Of a stretch of 64,000 bases of DNA, positions 24,319 through 33,023 are shown in pieces. This DNA comes from Rhodospirillaceae bacterium. GTDB taxonomy: Bacteria; Pseudomonadota; Alphaproteobacteria; Rhodospirillales; JABHCV01. The translations under genes and the position numbers were made by a program. The stretch is from assembly GCA_018662005.1 (NCBI GenBank), contig JABJHA010000021.1:1-64000 (forward strand), given 5' to 3'. Each line of letters starts with the position of its first letter. Positions within the stretch are counted from its first letter, which is position 1. The notes below the pieces were generated by a model, which was given only the letters and a program-made list of their open reading frames with translations, was not told the DNA's origin and searched no databases.

Positions 24319-26886
24319 CTACGATTTAGGCCGCTCGTTCATTGGGTCGTAAAGTGGTTTGTAGCCGACGGCGGCGACTTCAATCGGGAACTTCTGATTG
24401 AAGTACTCGATTTCCAGTTGGCGGCCTTCTTCGCAGTGTTCAAACGGCAGGTAGCCAAGCGCGATGTTCTTTCCGATTGTCGGGCCGTAGGCAATCGACG
24501 TGGTGTAAGAGCGCCGCCCCATCTCATCAATCAGCACCTCATTAGTGGCCGGATGGACGATTGGGCAGTTGCCCACGGGGAACCGTGGGACGCCGTCCTT
24601 ATCGATGTTGTCGACCATAGTCATGGTGCACAGATAGGCCGGTTGGTTGGCCCGCGCGCGTTGTTCGATATTGGCAGCTTTGCCGTGGAAGTCGGCGGCC
24701 TTTACCTTCGGTCGGGCAAGCCCTGCTTCGAGCAGATTGTATTCGGTCAGCAGGTCCGCGTTCTGTAGGCGTAAACTCTTTTCCAGCCGACGGCTGTTGG
24801 CGTAGGTCTCGATCCCAATCGGGGTGATGCCGGCCTCAAAGAACATGTCCCAAAGGGCCAGGCCATAGCTGAGCGGGAAGTGCAGTTCCCACCCTTGCTC
24901 GCCGACATAGGAGATACGGAAACCCTTAACCGGCACACCGCGCAACGTGAAATCCCGGCACGCGGCGAAGGGGAAGTTTTCCGGATCAAGGCTGGCTGGA
25001 TTGTCGGCCAGCTTTTTGAGGCTGGCACGCGCATTGGGCCCCCAGACACCGATGCAGCCGAACTGATTGGTCCGATCCTCGACATACACCGACCACTCCT
25101 TGTCCTGGGCCATGCGGCGCAGATAGGTGCTGTCGCGGTTGCCGGCGTCGGCACCATCGATGACGCGGAAACGATCCTCGGCCAGACGCAAAATGGTCAG
25201 ATCCGCTTGCACGCCGCCTTTCGCATCAAGGAAGTTGGTGTAGACACCTTTGCCCACCGGCGTATCACCGGCGACCTTGCTTGAGGACACATACTCCACA
25301 AGCTGTTCTGCATCACGGCCCGAAACATCGTAGATCGCGAAGTGGCACAGGTTGACCATGCCGACGTTTTCCGAGAGCTCCAAATGCTCAGCATTGGAGA
25401 CCCGCCAGAAGTGGCGATTGTCCCATTCGTTTAGACGTTCCGGCACACGCTCGGCATATTTAGCCAGCAAAGCCTCTTCGTTGGCGGCGTAGCCATGGGC
25501 GCGCTCCCAACCGGCGATTTCCATGAAATAGCCGCCCATTTCCTTTTCTCGGAGGTAGTAAGGCGACGTGCGAATATTCCGCCCCTTGGAGTAGGGCTCG
25601 CGGTTGTGGACCGGCGGATTGTAGATTTTGAAGGCCGTCTCGTAGCAGCGATCATGGATGTAGGTCTCAGTCGTTTGGATCGGATGGTAGCGCGCATAAT
25701 CGATACTGGCGTGATCGATCTCTGTGCGGCCGTCCGTCATCCAGTCAGCGATTATTTTTCCGGTTCCGGGGCCATCTTTAATCCAGACCGAAACGCCGTA
25801 CCACAGACCGCGTACGTTGGGCGATTCACCGATGGAAGGACCACCATCGGCCGTGACCTGCAACAGGCCGTTGAAGGAATGCTTCTCGTTATAGCCCAGT
25901 TCACCCAGGATTGGGGTTAGCTCCATGGCGCGTTCCAACGGCTCAATGATTTGTTCCATGTCAAGATCACGTTGGGATGGCGACAGGCGGGCTTCTTCTT
26001 TTTCCTGAAGGTCGCGTGGATGTACCATACGCGGCTCTTTTTCTTCGTAGTAGCCCCATTCGATTTGGCCACCCTCGGCAGTTTTCGGATCGCCGGTGTC
26101 ACGCAAGTAGGCGGAATTACCCTGATCGCGCAGAAGCGGATGGCCGATCTCTTTGCCGGTGCCTTCAAATTCTTTGTACGGTCCGAAGAAGGTCAGCGGA
26201 TGGTCGACAGGCATAACCGGCAAATCTTCACCAGCCATTTCGGAGATCAGGCGACCCCAAAGGCCGGCACAAACGACGACCTGTGGCGTTTCAATATACC
26301 CACGCGACGTCTCGACGCCCTTTATGCGACCGTTTTCAATGTCGAGGCCCGTTGCCGGTGTATTTGGCATGATTTCCAGCTTGCCGGTTGCTTCGGCTTC
26401 TTCGATCATTTCCCCGGCGACGATCTGAGAACGCGGAATGACCAAGCCGGCATCCGGATCCCACAGGGCACCCTGGATCATGTCTTCTTCGACCAGCGGC
26501 ATCCGCTTCTTCACCTCTTCCGGCGTGATCAGCGAGACGCGGCTGCCGAAGGCGCGCCCGGAACTGACACGGCGCTCCAGCTCGCGCATGCGTTCATCGT
26601 CGCCTTTCCGGGCGACCTCGATGCCGCCGATCCGCGAATACCGATCACGCTTTTCGAAGAAGTCGATGGAGTATTTTGTCGTGTAGAACGTCATTTGATC
26701 ATGTGCGGTCGTGAAGCAAAAGTCTGACGCATGTCCGGTTGAGCCGATATCGGTCGGGATGCCTGACTTGTCGATGCCGATGATGTTGTCCCAGCCCCGC
26801 TCAATAAGGTGATGCACGACCGACGCCCCGGTGATGCCACCGAGCCCGATGATCACGACATCCGCTTTTTTGTGGAATTTCGACAT
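24319..26886 (-). CDS. Dimethylglycine/sarcosine dehydrogenase-like protein (FAD oxidoreductase fused to GcvT domain)
   Basis: An 855-residue fusion. Residues 1-390 are a DAO-type FAD domain with VVIIGLGGITGASVVHHL; GSTGHASDF keeps the histidine that carries covalent FAD in dimethylglycine dehydrogenase, although the usual tryptophan before it is glycine. Residues about 430-850 are an aminomethyltransferase (GcvT) folate domain, ending with its barrel. Such enzymes remove a methyl group from dimethylglycine or sarcosine and pass the one-carbon unit to THF. I place the start at ATG 26886 with AAGGAG upstream; an in-frame start ten codons earlier lacks one. It lies divergently from the MttB-like gene, so both may answer to the shared 249-base control region. 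Confidence 0.9.
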   Translation of the reverse strand: MSKFHKKADVVIIGLGGITGASVVHHLIERGWDNIIGIDKSGIPTDIGSTGHASDFCFTTAHDQMTFYTTKYSIDFFEKRDRYSRIGGIEVARKGDDERMRELERRVSSGRAFGSRVSLITPEEVKKRMPLVEEDMIQGALWDPDAGLVIPRSQIVAGEMIEEAEATGKLEIMPNTPATGLDIENGRIKGVETSRGYIETPQVVVCAGLWGRLISEMAGEDLPVMPVDHPLTFFGPYKEFEGTGKEIGHPLLRDQGNSAYLRDTGDPKTAEGGQIEWGYYEEKEPRMVHPRDLQEKEEARLSPSQRDLDMEQIIEPLERAMELTPILGELGYNEKHSFNGLLQVTADGGPSIGESPNVRGLWYGVSVWIKDGPGTGKIIADWMTDGRTEIDHASIDYARYHPIQTTETYIHDRCYETAFKIYNPPVHNREPYSKGRNIRTSPYYLREKEMGGYFMEIAGWERAHGYAANEEALLAKYAERVPERLNEWDNRHFWRVSNAEHLELSENVGMVNLCHFAIYDVSGRDAEQLVEYVSSSKVAGDTPVGKGVYTNFLDAKGGVQADLTILRLAEDRFRVIDGADAGNRDSTYLRRMAQDKEWSVYVEDRTNQFGCIGVWGPNARASLKKLADNPASLDPENFPFAACRDFTLRGVPVKGFRISYVGEQGWELHFPLSYGLALWDMFFEAGITPIGIETYANSRRLEKSLRLQNADLLTEYNLLEAGLARPKVKAADFHGKAANIEQRARANQPAYLCTMTMVDNIDKDGVPRFPVGNCPIVHPATNEVLIDEMGRRSYTTSIAYGPTIGKNIALGYLPFEHCEEGRQLEIEYFNQKFPIEVAAVGYKPLYDPMNERPKS

Positions 26887-27135
26887 GCCTAAATCTCCTT
26901 CATGCGCTTCTTCCAACTTGATTAAGACAAGGGAAGACCCTGCAAATTATACTGTTTTTTCGTAGCAAGGGGGAGGTGCTATCGGCTAATCAACCTGCGA
27001 CAAAAGATGTCTCCTTTTCGCCTTAATGGCATTGAATGACGGGGGTGAAACAGTTGGCGGCGCAAGCGGGTTAGTGTGGCGCTTTTTCAGCCCCTATATG
27101 CTTAAAGGTAAGAATTAATTTAAGGGAGCCAAAAC

Positions 27136-28677
27136 ATGACTGAAACCGCTTCTGAAGCGCCGCGCAGGCGCGGACGTGATGCCCGGCGTACAGCCCGCGA
27201 GGCCAAGAAAGCCGTCAGCCAGCCCTATATCACCCGCAACATTCCCTATACGGAAATCCTTAGCGAAGAAGGCTTGCAGGTCATCGAGGCCAATGCCGAA
27301 ACCATTTTGCAGGAAATCGGTATTGAATTCCGTGATGACCCCGAAGCACTGGACATGTGGAAAGCCGCAGGTGCGGATGTTCAGGGCGAACGGGTTCGTA
27401 TTCCCAAATGCATGGCGCGAAAACTGATTGAAACCGCGCCCAATGAATTTATCCAGCATGCCCGGAACCCGGAACGCAACGTCAGAATAGGCGGAAATTC
27501 ACTGGTCTTTGCCCCCGTTTATGGCCCGCCTTTTGTTCATGATCTGGATCAGGGTCGCCGCTATGGCACCATCGAGGATTTCCGCAATTTTGTTAAACTC
27601 GCCTACATGGCCCCGGCCATTCATCATTCCGGTGGCACGGTCACCGAACCGGTCGATCTGCCCGTCAACAAGCGCCATCTGGACATGGTTTATTCCCATA
27701 TCAAATATTCCGACAAGCCGTTCATGGGTTCGGTCACACACCCGGAACGGGCCGCCGATACGGTGGCCATGGCGGAAATCGTTTTTGGTAAGGAATTTGT
27801 CGCTGGTAACGCCGTTACCTTGAGTTTGATTAACGCCAACTCACCAATGACGTTCGATGACACCATGCTGGGGGCGCTCAAGGTCTATGCCCGCGCCGGT
27901 CAGGCGACCATCGTCACCCCGTTTTTGATTGCAGGAGCAATGGCCCCGGCCGCCGTCGGTGGCGTGCTGGCCCAGGCCCTGGCCGAAGGCATGGCCGGGA
28001 TCGCCTTTACCCAACTGGTCAATCCCGGAGCACCATCGGTTTTTGGCCTGTTTTCCTCGACCATGTCCATGCAATCGGGAGCTCCCGCCTTCGGCACGCC
28101 TGAGCCGACCAAGGTTCTTTTGGCTGCCGCGCAACTGGTCCGTCGTCTTGGCGTTCCGTTCCGTTCGGGTGGCTCATTGTGTTCATCGAAACTGCCCGAT
28201 GCCCAGGCCGCTTATGAAAGCGCCCAGTCGTTGTGGCCGGGCGTTATGGGCGGCGTCAACTTCATGTTGCACGGGGCCGGTTGGATGGAAGGCGGGCTTG
28301 CCAGTTCTTACGAGAAATTCATCATGGACGCCGATCAACTGGCGATGATGGAAGTGGTCTGCAGCGGTATTGATCTCAGTGAATCCGGCCAGGCCATGGA
28401 CGCGGTGCGCGAAGTTGGTCCCGGTGGTCATTATCTGGGCTGTGCTCACACCCAGGCCAATTTTGAAACCGCGTTTTACCGTTCCTCCGTTGCCGATTAT
28501 GAATCCTTCGAGCAATGGGAGCAGGAAGGCTCGCTTGATGCCGCCCAGCGCGCAAATGCGCAATGGAAGCATCAACTGGCTTCTTATCAGGAGCCGGATA
28601 TTGACCCGGCCATCGACGAAGCCCTTAAAGCCTTTATCGCCGAAAAAAAGGCGGCGGTGCCTGACTCAAACATATAA
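27136..28677 (+). CDS. MttB-family corrinoid methyltransferase without pyrrolysine (glycine betaine-type)
   Basis: A 513-residue protein of the trimethylamine methyltransferase (MttB, COG5598) superfamily. The fold is visible from NIPYTEILSEEGLQVIEANA through FAPVYGPPFVHD, SLINANSPMTFDD and LFSSTMSMQSGAPAFGTPEP to the glycine-rich HGAGWMEGGL. Archaeal MttB proteins need an in-frame amber codon for pyrrolysine; here the frame is uninterrupted. That places it with the non-Pyl group, whose characterised members MtgB, MtpB and MtcB demethylate glycine betaine, proline betaine and carnitine. The N-terminus carries a basic stretch RRRGRDARRTAREAKK (about residues 10-25) ahead of the conserved fold. 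AAGGGAG precedes the ATG. It probably methylates the corrinoid protein at 23249. Substrate is inferred from neighbours. Confidence 0.9.
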   Translation: MTETASEAPRRRGRDARRTAREAKKAVSQPYITRNIPYTEILSEEGLQVIEANAETILQEIGIEFRDDPEALDMWKAAGADVQGERVRIPKCMARKLIETAPNEFIQHARNPERNVRIGGNSLVFAPVYGPPFVHDLDQGRRYGTIEDFRNFVKLAYMAPAIHHSGGTVTEPVDLPVNKRHLDMVYSHIKYSDKPFMGSVTHPERAADTVAMAEIVFGKEFVAGNAVTLSLINANSPMTFDDTMLGALKVYARAGQATIVTPFLIAGAMAPAAVGGVLAQALAEGMAGIAFTQLVNPGAPSVFGLFSSTMSMQSGAPAFGTPEPTKVLLAAAQLVRRLGVPFRSGGSLCSSKLPDAQAAYESAQSLWPGVMGGVNFMLHGAGWMEGGLASSYEKFIMDADQLAMMEVVCSGIDLSESGQAMDAVREVGPGGHYLGCAHTQANFETAFYRSSVADYESFEQWEQEGSLDAAQRANAQWKHQLASYQEPDIDPAIDEALKAFIAEKKAAVPDSNI

Positions 28678-28686
28678 AGTACAGAC

Positions 28687-29136
28687 ATGAAAAAGCGCGA
28701 AGGTGATCCATGGATGGCGGCTGACGATTTTGGTTGCACCCTGAAAGGTCTGGGCGTCAATGTGCTGGTCACTGATGTGGAAGTGGCGCTTGCTTTCCAG
28801 ACGCAGGTTCTGGATGCCACCATTATCTATAGCGATCCGGATTTTGCCGTGCTCCGGCGCGGTGATGCCTTATGGATGCTGCACGCCGATCACACTTACA
28901 ATGATCACCCGCTAACGGGTAGTTTGTCAGAGGATATTCCGCGTGGCATCGGCGCTGAATTGCGCCTCTATGATCGTGATCCCGATGATGCAGAGGCAAA
29001 AGCCCGCGATCTGGGTTACACAGTTTTGGCCGGTGCCATGGACAAACCGCACGGACTGCGCGAAGCTTTCATCATCGATGGCGACGGATATTTGTGGGTT
29101 CCTTCTGTGGCGATCCAAAAGGGAGAAAGCGCATGA
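28687..29136 (+). CDS. VOC-superfamily (glyoxalase/bleomycin-resistance fold) protein
   Basis: A 149-residue protein starting ten bases after the MttB-like stop. The VOC pattern is seen in LKGLGVNVLVTDVEVALAFQTQVLDATIIYSDPDFAVLRRG, and EAFIIDGDGYLWVPSV closes the fold with the typical D-P/D-G-Y segment. ATG 28687 is taken; ATG 28714 is an in-frame alternative with AAGGTGA upstream. Glyoxalase-fold proteins bind a metal and small substrates. Placement suggests co-transcription with the methyltransferase, so it may bind or process the same amine, but nothing specific can be claimed. Confidence 0.8.
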   Translation: MKKREGDPWMAADDFGCTLKGLGVNVLVTDVEVALAFQTQVLDATIIYSDPDFAVLRRGDALWMLHADHTYNDHPLTGSLSEDIPRGIGAELRLYDRDPDDAEAKARDLGYTVLAGAMDKPHGLREAFIIDGDGYLWVPSVAIQKGESA

Positions 29137-29705
29137 GTGGTCGTGACGTAGCCGGGCGGGTTCGTGATTTCTGGTTTGGTGAGGAAGGGTCTGAAGTTTA
29201 TGGCGCCAGCCGCCCCGAATGGTTTACCAAAGACCCCGTTTTTGATAATCAGATTCGTGAAAATTTTGCCGCCGATGTTGATGTCGCTCTGGATGGTGGT
29301 TACAGCGGCTTGATGAATAACCAGATGGATGCGCTGGCTCTGATCATCCTGCTTGACCAGTTTCCAAGGAACCTGTTTCGCGATACCGCCGCTATGTTTA
29401 GTGGTGATAAAAGGGCGCTGTCCTATGCCAATGAAGCGGTGCGCATGGGCTTTGATCAAAACCTCGCGCCGTCCCAGCAGATGTTTATCTATTTGCCATT
29501 CGAGCATTCTGAATCCCTGGATGACCAACTGCGCTGTATTGATATGTTCAAGGCGGCGGGAAACGAAGACCATCAGAAGTGGGCTGTTGCCCATCATGAT
29601 ATCATCGCCCGCTTCGGTCGCTTCCCCCATCGCAACATCGCCCTTGGCCGCGAAAGCACGGCAGAGGAGAAGGCTTTTCTCGAACAGCCAAATTCATCGT
29701 TCTAA
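29133..29705 (+). CDS. DUF924-family protein
   Basis: A 190-residue soluble helical protein of the DUF924 family. The signature pieces are VRDFWFGEEGSEVYGASRPEWF, ALALIILLDQFPRNLFRDTA, and YLPFEHSESLDDQLRCIDMF, with GRFPHRNIALGRESTAEE near the C-terminus. The ATG overlaps the VOC gene stop by four bases (ATGA at 29133-29136). The fold is TPR-like and the function unknown. It forms a short plus-strand operon with the MttB-like and VOC genes. Confidence 0.92.
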   Translation: MSGRDVAGRVRDFWFGEEGSEVYGASRPEWFTKDPVFDNQIRENFAADVDVALDGGYSGLMNNQMDALALIILLDQFPRNLFRDTAAMFSGDKRALSYANEAVRMGFDQNLAPSQQMFIYLPFEHSESLDDQLRCIDMFKAAGNEDHQKWAVAHHDIIARFGRFPHRNIALGRESTAEEKAFLEQPNSSF

Positions 29706-29754
29706 GCATTAAAAAAGTGTCGCCAGTCTTTCCTTAAAAAGGTAAGGGTGGTCG

Positions 29755-31119
29755 ATGGGATCAATTCGCGATAACTGGCTGAAAGAACGCATGGTCCGGC
29801 ATGTGTCCGAAGTGCTGCGCCTGTCGTGGCCGGTTATTGTTGCGCGTTCGGGTGTCATGACCATGGCCCTGGTCGATACCATCATGGTCGGGCGTTTCAG
29901 CACCACAGAGCTTGGCTATCTTTCCATCGGGCTGATGCCCTTCATGCCGGTGTTTTTGGTTCTGCTGGGCATGGTCATGGGAACGGTAGTCATGACGTCG
30001 ACCGCCTTTGGCATGGAAAAGTTTGAAGAATGTGGCGCGGTTTGGAGACGCTCCATGCCTTACGCCTTTGCCATGGGAATGGCCGGTTGTGTTGTCGCCA
30101 TGTTTGGCCAACAGTTCCTATCGGCGGCGGGGCAGACGTCTGATCTGGCCGCAGGGGGAGGGCGGATCATGTTTATTCTTGGTTTAAGTCTGCCCGCCTA
30201 TCTGGTGACCATTACCTCGTCGCTATTTCTGGAAGGCATCAAGCGGCCAAAACCGGCGATGCTGGCGATGATCGTCGCCAACGTTGTTAACGTCGCCTTA
30301 AACTGGGTATTCGTGTACGGCCATTTGGGTTTCCCGGCGATGGGGGCGGAAGGCTCCGCCATAACCACCGCCGTTGTCCGCTGGCTGCTTGCCTTCGCCA
30401 TCGTCGCCTATATCCTGACCATGCACGATCACCATATTTTCGGTGTCAGGCTGGCCCCGGTCGGGGGTTGGAAAGCCTGGGCAGAGCAGCGCCGTGTCGG
30501 TTATTCCTCAGCCGCCAGTATCGGTGGCGAATCCATTGCGTTTGCCTGCGTCGGGTTGTTTGCCGGATGGTTGGGGAGCGTTCCACTTGCTGCCTATTCC
30601 ATTGCCCATAATCTGATATCCATGGCCTTTATGGTTTCCCTGGGGGTTGCTTCGGCGACGGTGGTGCGCGTCGGCATTGCCCGTGGCCGTGGTGACAGGG
30701 CCGACCTACAACTTGCCGGTTGGACCGGGCTCGGCGTCAACGTGGTTTTCATGGGATTGATCGGATTGATGTTCGGCCTGTTTTCCAGTCTTCTGTCGAG
30801 CGCTTATTCCAATGACCCGGCGGTTATTACCGCCGCCGCCCCGCTGGTCGCCTTTTGCGGCATCATTATCATTGCCGATGGCGGTCAGGCAGTGATGGTC
30901 AATGCCTTGAGGGGCGCGGGTGGTATCTGGGCTCCCGCCTTGATCCAGAACTTCGCCTTCATGATTGTGCTGGCACCACTTGGCTGGTGGCTTGGAATTG
31001 CAAATGAGCGCGGCGCCATCGGCCTGTATGAAGCGATCTTTATCGCCACCATCCTGTCCTTGTTGTTACTCTCAATACGTTTTTTGAAGGTCAGCCGGAA
31101 GCCGGGTTCGTCAGGATGA
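29755..31119 (+). CDS. MATE-family transporter, NorM-like
   Basis: A 454-residue, twelve-segment membrane transporter. Typical parts are LRLSWPVIVARSGVMTMALVDTIMVGRFS at the start, GVASATVVRVGIARGRGDRA in the middle loop, and the C-terminal GLYEAIFIATILSLLLLS. AAGGTAAGGG lies upstream of the ATG. MATE proteins export organic cations with Na+ or H+. It follows the methyltransferase operon by 49 bases. A decayed piece of a very similar gene is present at 32892-33023, on the other side of the nitrile hydratase operon. The 3' end overlaps the convergent nitrile hydratase accessory gene by nine bases. Confidence 0.9.
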   Translation: MGSIRDNWLKERMVRHVSEVLRLSWPVIVARSGVMTMALVDTIMVGRFSTTELGYLSIGLMPFMPVFLVLLGMVMGTVVMTSTAFGMEKFEECGAVWRRSMPYAFAMGMAGCVVAMFGQQFLSAAGQTSDLAAGGGRIMFILGLSLPAYLVTITSSLFLEGIKRPKPAMLAMIVANVVNVALNWVFVYGHLGFPAMGAEGSAITTAVVRWLLAFAIVAYILTMHDHHIFGVRLAPVGGWKAWAEQRRVGYSSAASIGGESIAFACVGLFAGWLGSVPLAAYSIAHNLISMAFMVSLGVASATVVRVGIARGRGDRADLQLAGWTGLGVNVVFMGLIGLMFGLFSSLLSSAYSNDPAVITAAAPLVAFCGIIIIADGGQAVMVNALRGAGGIWAPALIQNFAFMIVLAPLGWWLGIANERGAIGLYEAIFIATILSLLLLSIRFLKVSRKPGSSG

Positions 31120-31467
31120 TTTCAAACCGGCATTCAGGTTGATAGGCTGGCCATGGGGCGTGTTGAGATAGGCCCGCCGCCAGGTTTCCGCCCGCGCGCT
31201 GACAGCTGCGCCATCGATGCCGCCCTTGCTGTCGATCAGTTTTTCCAGGGCTCGCGCCCAGTGCTGGTAATAGGTGTCGCCTAGATCGGGATCGCCAGCG
31301 GCCTGCGCCGCCTTGATTTCACTGGAAAAGGCCTCCGTCCATTCGGGCCATGTGAACAACCCACGGCGCGACAGCTCAACGGCTAGGGCAAAGGCCTGTG
31401 CCTCCCACGGCTCTTTGAAAACAGGGCCCTCGCCGTCATGGGGCTGTAGCGGCAGGGGGGGTATCAT
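31111..31467 (-). CDS. Nitrile hydratase accessory (activator) protein
   Basis: A 118-residue protein of the nitrile hydratase activator type that loads metal (cobalt in this class) into the alpha subunit. Family marks are FKEPWEAQAFALAVELSRRGLFTWPEWTEAFSSEI and YYQHWARALEKLI, which also show its known relation to the beta-subunit N-terminus. The start at 31467 overlaps the beta-subunit stop by four bases, so the three genes form a coupled operon in order alpha, beta, activator. The longer in-frame start lies inside the beta gene and is unlikely. Confidence 0.88.
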   Translation of the reverse strand: MIPPLPLQPHDGEGPVFKEPWEAQAFALAVELSRRGLFTWPEWTEAFSSEIKAAQAAGDPDLGDTYYQHWARALEKLIDSKGGIDGAAVSARAETWRRAYLNTPHGQPINLNAGLKSS

Positions 31468-32135
31468 TGGCCCTCCAGATAAGGCTGCCACAGGTCGACA
31501 AGGACACTGTCGTGGGCGCTGGCATCCTGGCCCCATAATTCACGGGCTGCAAAGCGCACCGTATAAAGCGGTTCACCGCGCCGACCACCACCGTCTTCGG
31601 GGCGTAGGGCGTTGGCGTCAGCAAAAACATGGACGCCGCGATAAGCCTCAACACAACCCACATGACCGCGCACGTAACGGGGTGCCCGTGTGTGGCCCTG
31701 CGGTTGATTGTCTTTGGCCAGGACTTGCTGTCCGACTTTAAAGCGCGGCTCTATGGGTTCATCCATAAGGGTCGGGCCACCCGTCGCCAGGATTTCCCAC
31801 GCCCGCCCGGCATCGACGGCGACGGGGGCCGGAATATCCAGGGACTTCCCGCTTTTCAGTTCCCCAGCCGTTATCAGGCCACTTTCCAGCAGTAAAGTTT
31901 CAAGCCCGGCCATCCAGGTTTCAAAATAGCTGTTGGCAAGATAGCGTTCTGGCTCCTGCCGTTCACGGGCATGGCGCGACATGTCCAGTGTCCAACGCCC
32001 AAGCATGCCGCAGGCCAGTGTTATAACCCAGGCGCGTTTCTCCCAGTCGGCGTGGAACAGGGGTTCTTCGCGTTCCGGCTCGGCATTGATGGGGCCGAAA
32101 CCGGCGACGCCGCCCATATCGTGAGGGCCGTTCAT
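31464..32135 (-). CDS. nthB: Nitrile hydratase, beta subunit
   Basis: A 223-residue subunit starting [20 protein letters not shown], the invariant opening of nitrile hydratase beta chains. The C-terminal SH3-like domain has [39 protein letters not shown] and the closing [11 protein letters not shown]. It pairs with the alpha subunit to hydrate nitriles to amides in the cytoplasm. It overlaps both neighbours by four bases. No amidase gene is seen nearby, so the fate of the amide is not shown by this window. Confidence 0.95.
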   Translation of the reverse strand: MNGPHDMGGVAGFGPINAEPEREEPLFHADWEKRAWVITLACGMLGRWTLDMSRHARERQEPERYLANSYFETWMAGLETLLLESGLITAGELKSGKSLDIPAPVAVDAGRAWEILATGGPTLMDEPIEPRFKVGQQVLAKDNQPQGHTRAPRYVRGHVGCVEAYRGVHVFADANALRPEDGGGRRGEPLYTVRFAARELWGQDASAHDSVLVDLWQPYLEGQ

Positions 32136-32752
32136 GTGCTTTCCTCGGGGCTGGCGGCTTTCTCGACACCAATCATGGAGTTGCGGCTGGCAAGGCGTTC
32201 CAGTTCATCAACCGACCAACCTTCCGTCCCGTCGGGGCGTTCTGGCAGCACCAAGTAGCGCATCTCCGATGTTGAATCCCACACCTGAATCCGAACTTCG
32301 GGGTCGAGAGTGGTGCCGAATTCGGCGAGAACGGAACGCGGTTCGCTGACGGCTCTTGAACGATAGGGTGCCGACTTGTACCAGACCGGCGGCAGGCCCA
32401 GCACCGGCCAGGGGTAGCAGGAGCAGAGCGTACAGACGACAAGATTGTGGACGTGGGCGGTGTTTTCCACCACCACCATGTGTTCGCCCTGACGACCCTC
32501 ATAGCCCATCTCGGCAATGGCCGCCGTCGCGTCATCAAGTAGCCTTGATTTGTATTCTGCATCGCTCCAGGCCCGGGCCACCACCTTGGCGCCGCAATGG
32601 GGGCCTACCTTGGTTTCGTAGGTTTCGATGATGACGTCCAGCACCGCAGGGTCAATGAGTCCCTTTTCGGTCAACAGGCTTTCGAGGGCTTTCACCCGCA
32701 GGGCGATTTCGCTGGGTGGGTCTGTGTGGTCATGGTCGCCGTCGTGAGGCAT
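32132..32752 (-). CDS. nthA: Nitrile hydratase, alpha subunit, cobalt type
   Basis: A 206-residue metal-binding catalytic subunit. The active-site motif VCTLCSC places the ligand cysteines at residues 107, 110 and 112. Threonine between the first two, rather than serine, marks the non-corrin cobalt class. The surrounding [29 protein letters not shown] region and the [22 protein letters not shown] segment are typical; two of the cysteines become oxidised in mature enzyme. It is the first gene of the operon. The cobalt requirement fits the aerobic cobalamin genes elsewhere in the window only in a general way. Confidence 0.96.
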   Translation of the reverse strand: MPHDGDHDHTDPPSEIALRVKALESLLTEKGLIDPAVLDVIIETYETKVGPHCGAKVVARAWSDAEYKSRLLDDATAAIAEMGYEGRQGEHMVVVENTAHVHNLVVCTLCSCYPWPVLGLPPVWYKSAPYRSRAVSEPRSVLAEFGTTLDPEVRIQVWDSTSEMRYLVLPERPDGTEGWSVDELERLASRNSMIGVEKAASPEEST

Positions 32753-32891
32753 TAGCGGTTCTCCCTGCTGGCCAAGTCTAGCATGGTTGAGGAAACGGAT
32801 TCCATGTTGAGGTTACCGGTTCGGCTTTTTTGACACCAGAACCGATACATGCCGCAGAACGTCTCGGGGTGGTTCTGCTCAAATTCGTGCC

Positions 32892-33023
32892 ACAGGGCCG
32901 ATCTGCAACTTGCCGGGTGGCAATTGTAAATACGCGCGGCGCCATCGGCCTGTATGAAGCGATCTTTATCGCCACCATCCTGTCGTTAATTTTACTTTCA
33001 GCTCGTTTTTTGAAGGTCAGCCG
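32892..33023 (+). pseudogene. Remnant of a MATE transporter gene (duplicate of the 3' part of the gene at 29755)
   Basis: Bases 32892-32920 match 30695-30723 of the intact MATE gene with three differences. Bases 32916-33023 then match 30985-31098, including a long near-identical stretch that encodes GAIGLYEAIFIATILSL. The 262 bases between the two parts are missing, and everything upstream is gone. It is therefore an internally deleted 3' fragment with no start. It lies just upstream of the nitrile hydratase operon and its end overlaps the stop codon of the C45 peptidase gene on the other strand. Confidence 0.9.

Noticed and set aside
25951-26727. Long open frame on the plus strand, about 258 codons, inside the dehydrogenase-like gene
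   Set aside because: It is antisense to a fully conserved FAD/GcvT fusion. Its translation shows no family features, as expected of a shadow in GC-rich coding DNA.
27136-28677. Possible pyrrolysine-containing MttB
   Set aside because: The reading frame has no internal amber codon and no pylTSBCD genes are seen, so it belongs to the non-Pyl branch.
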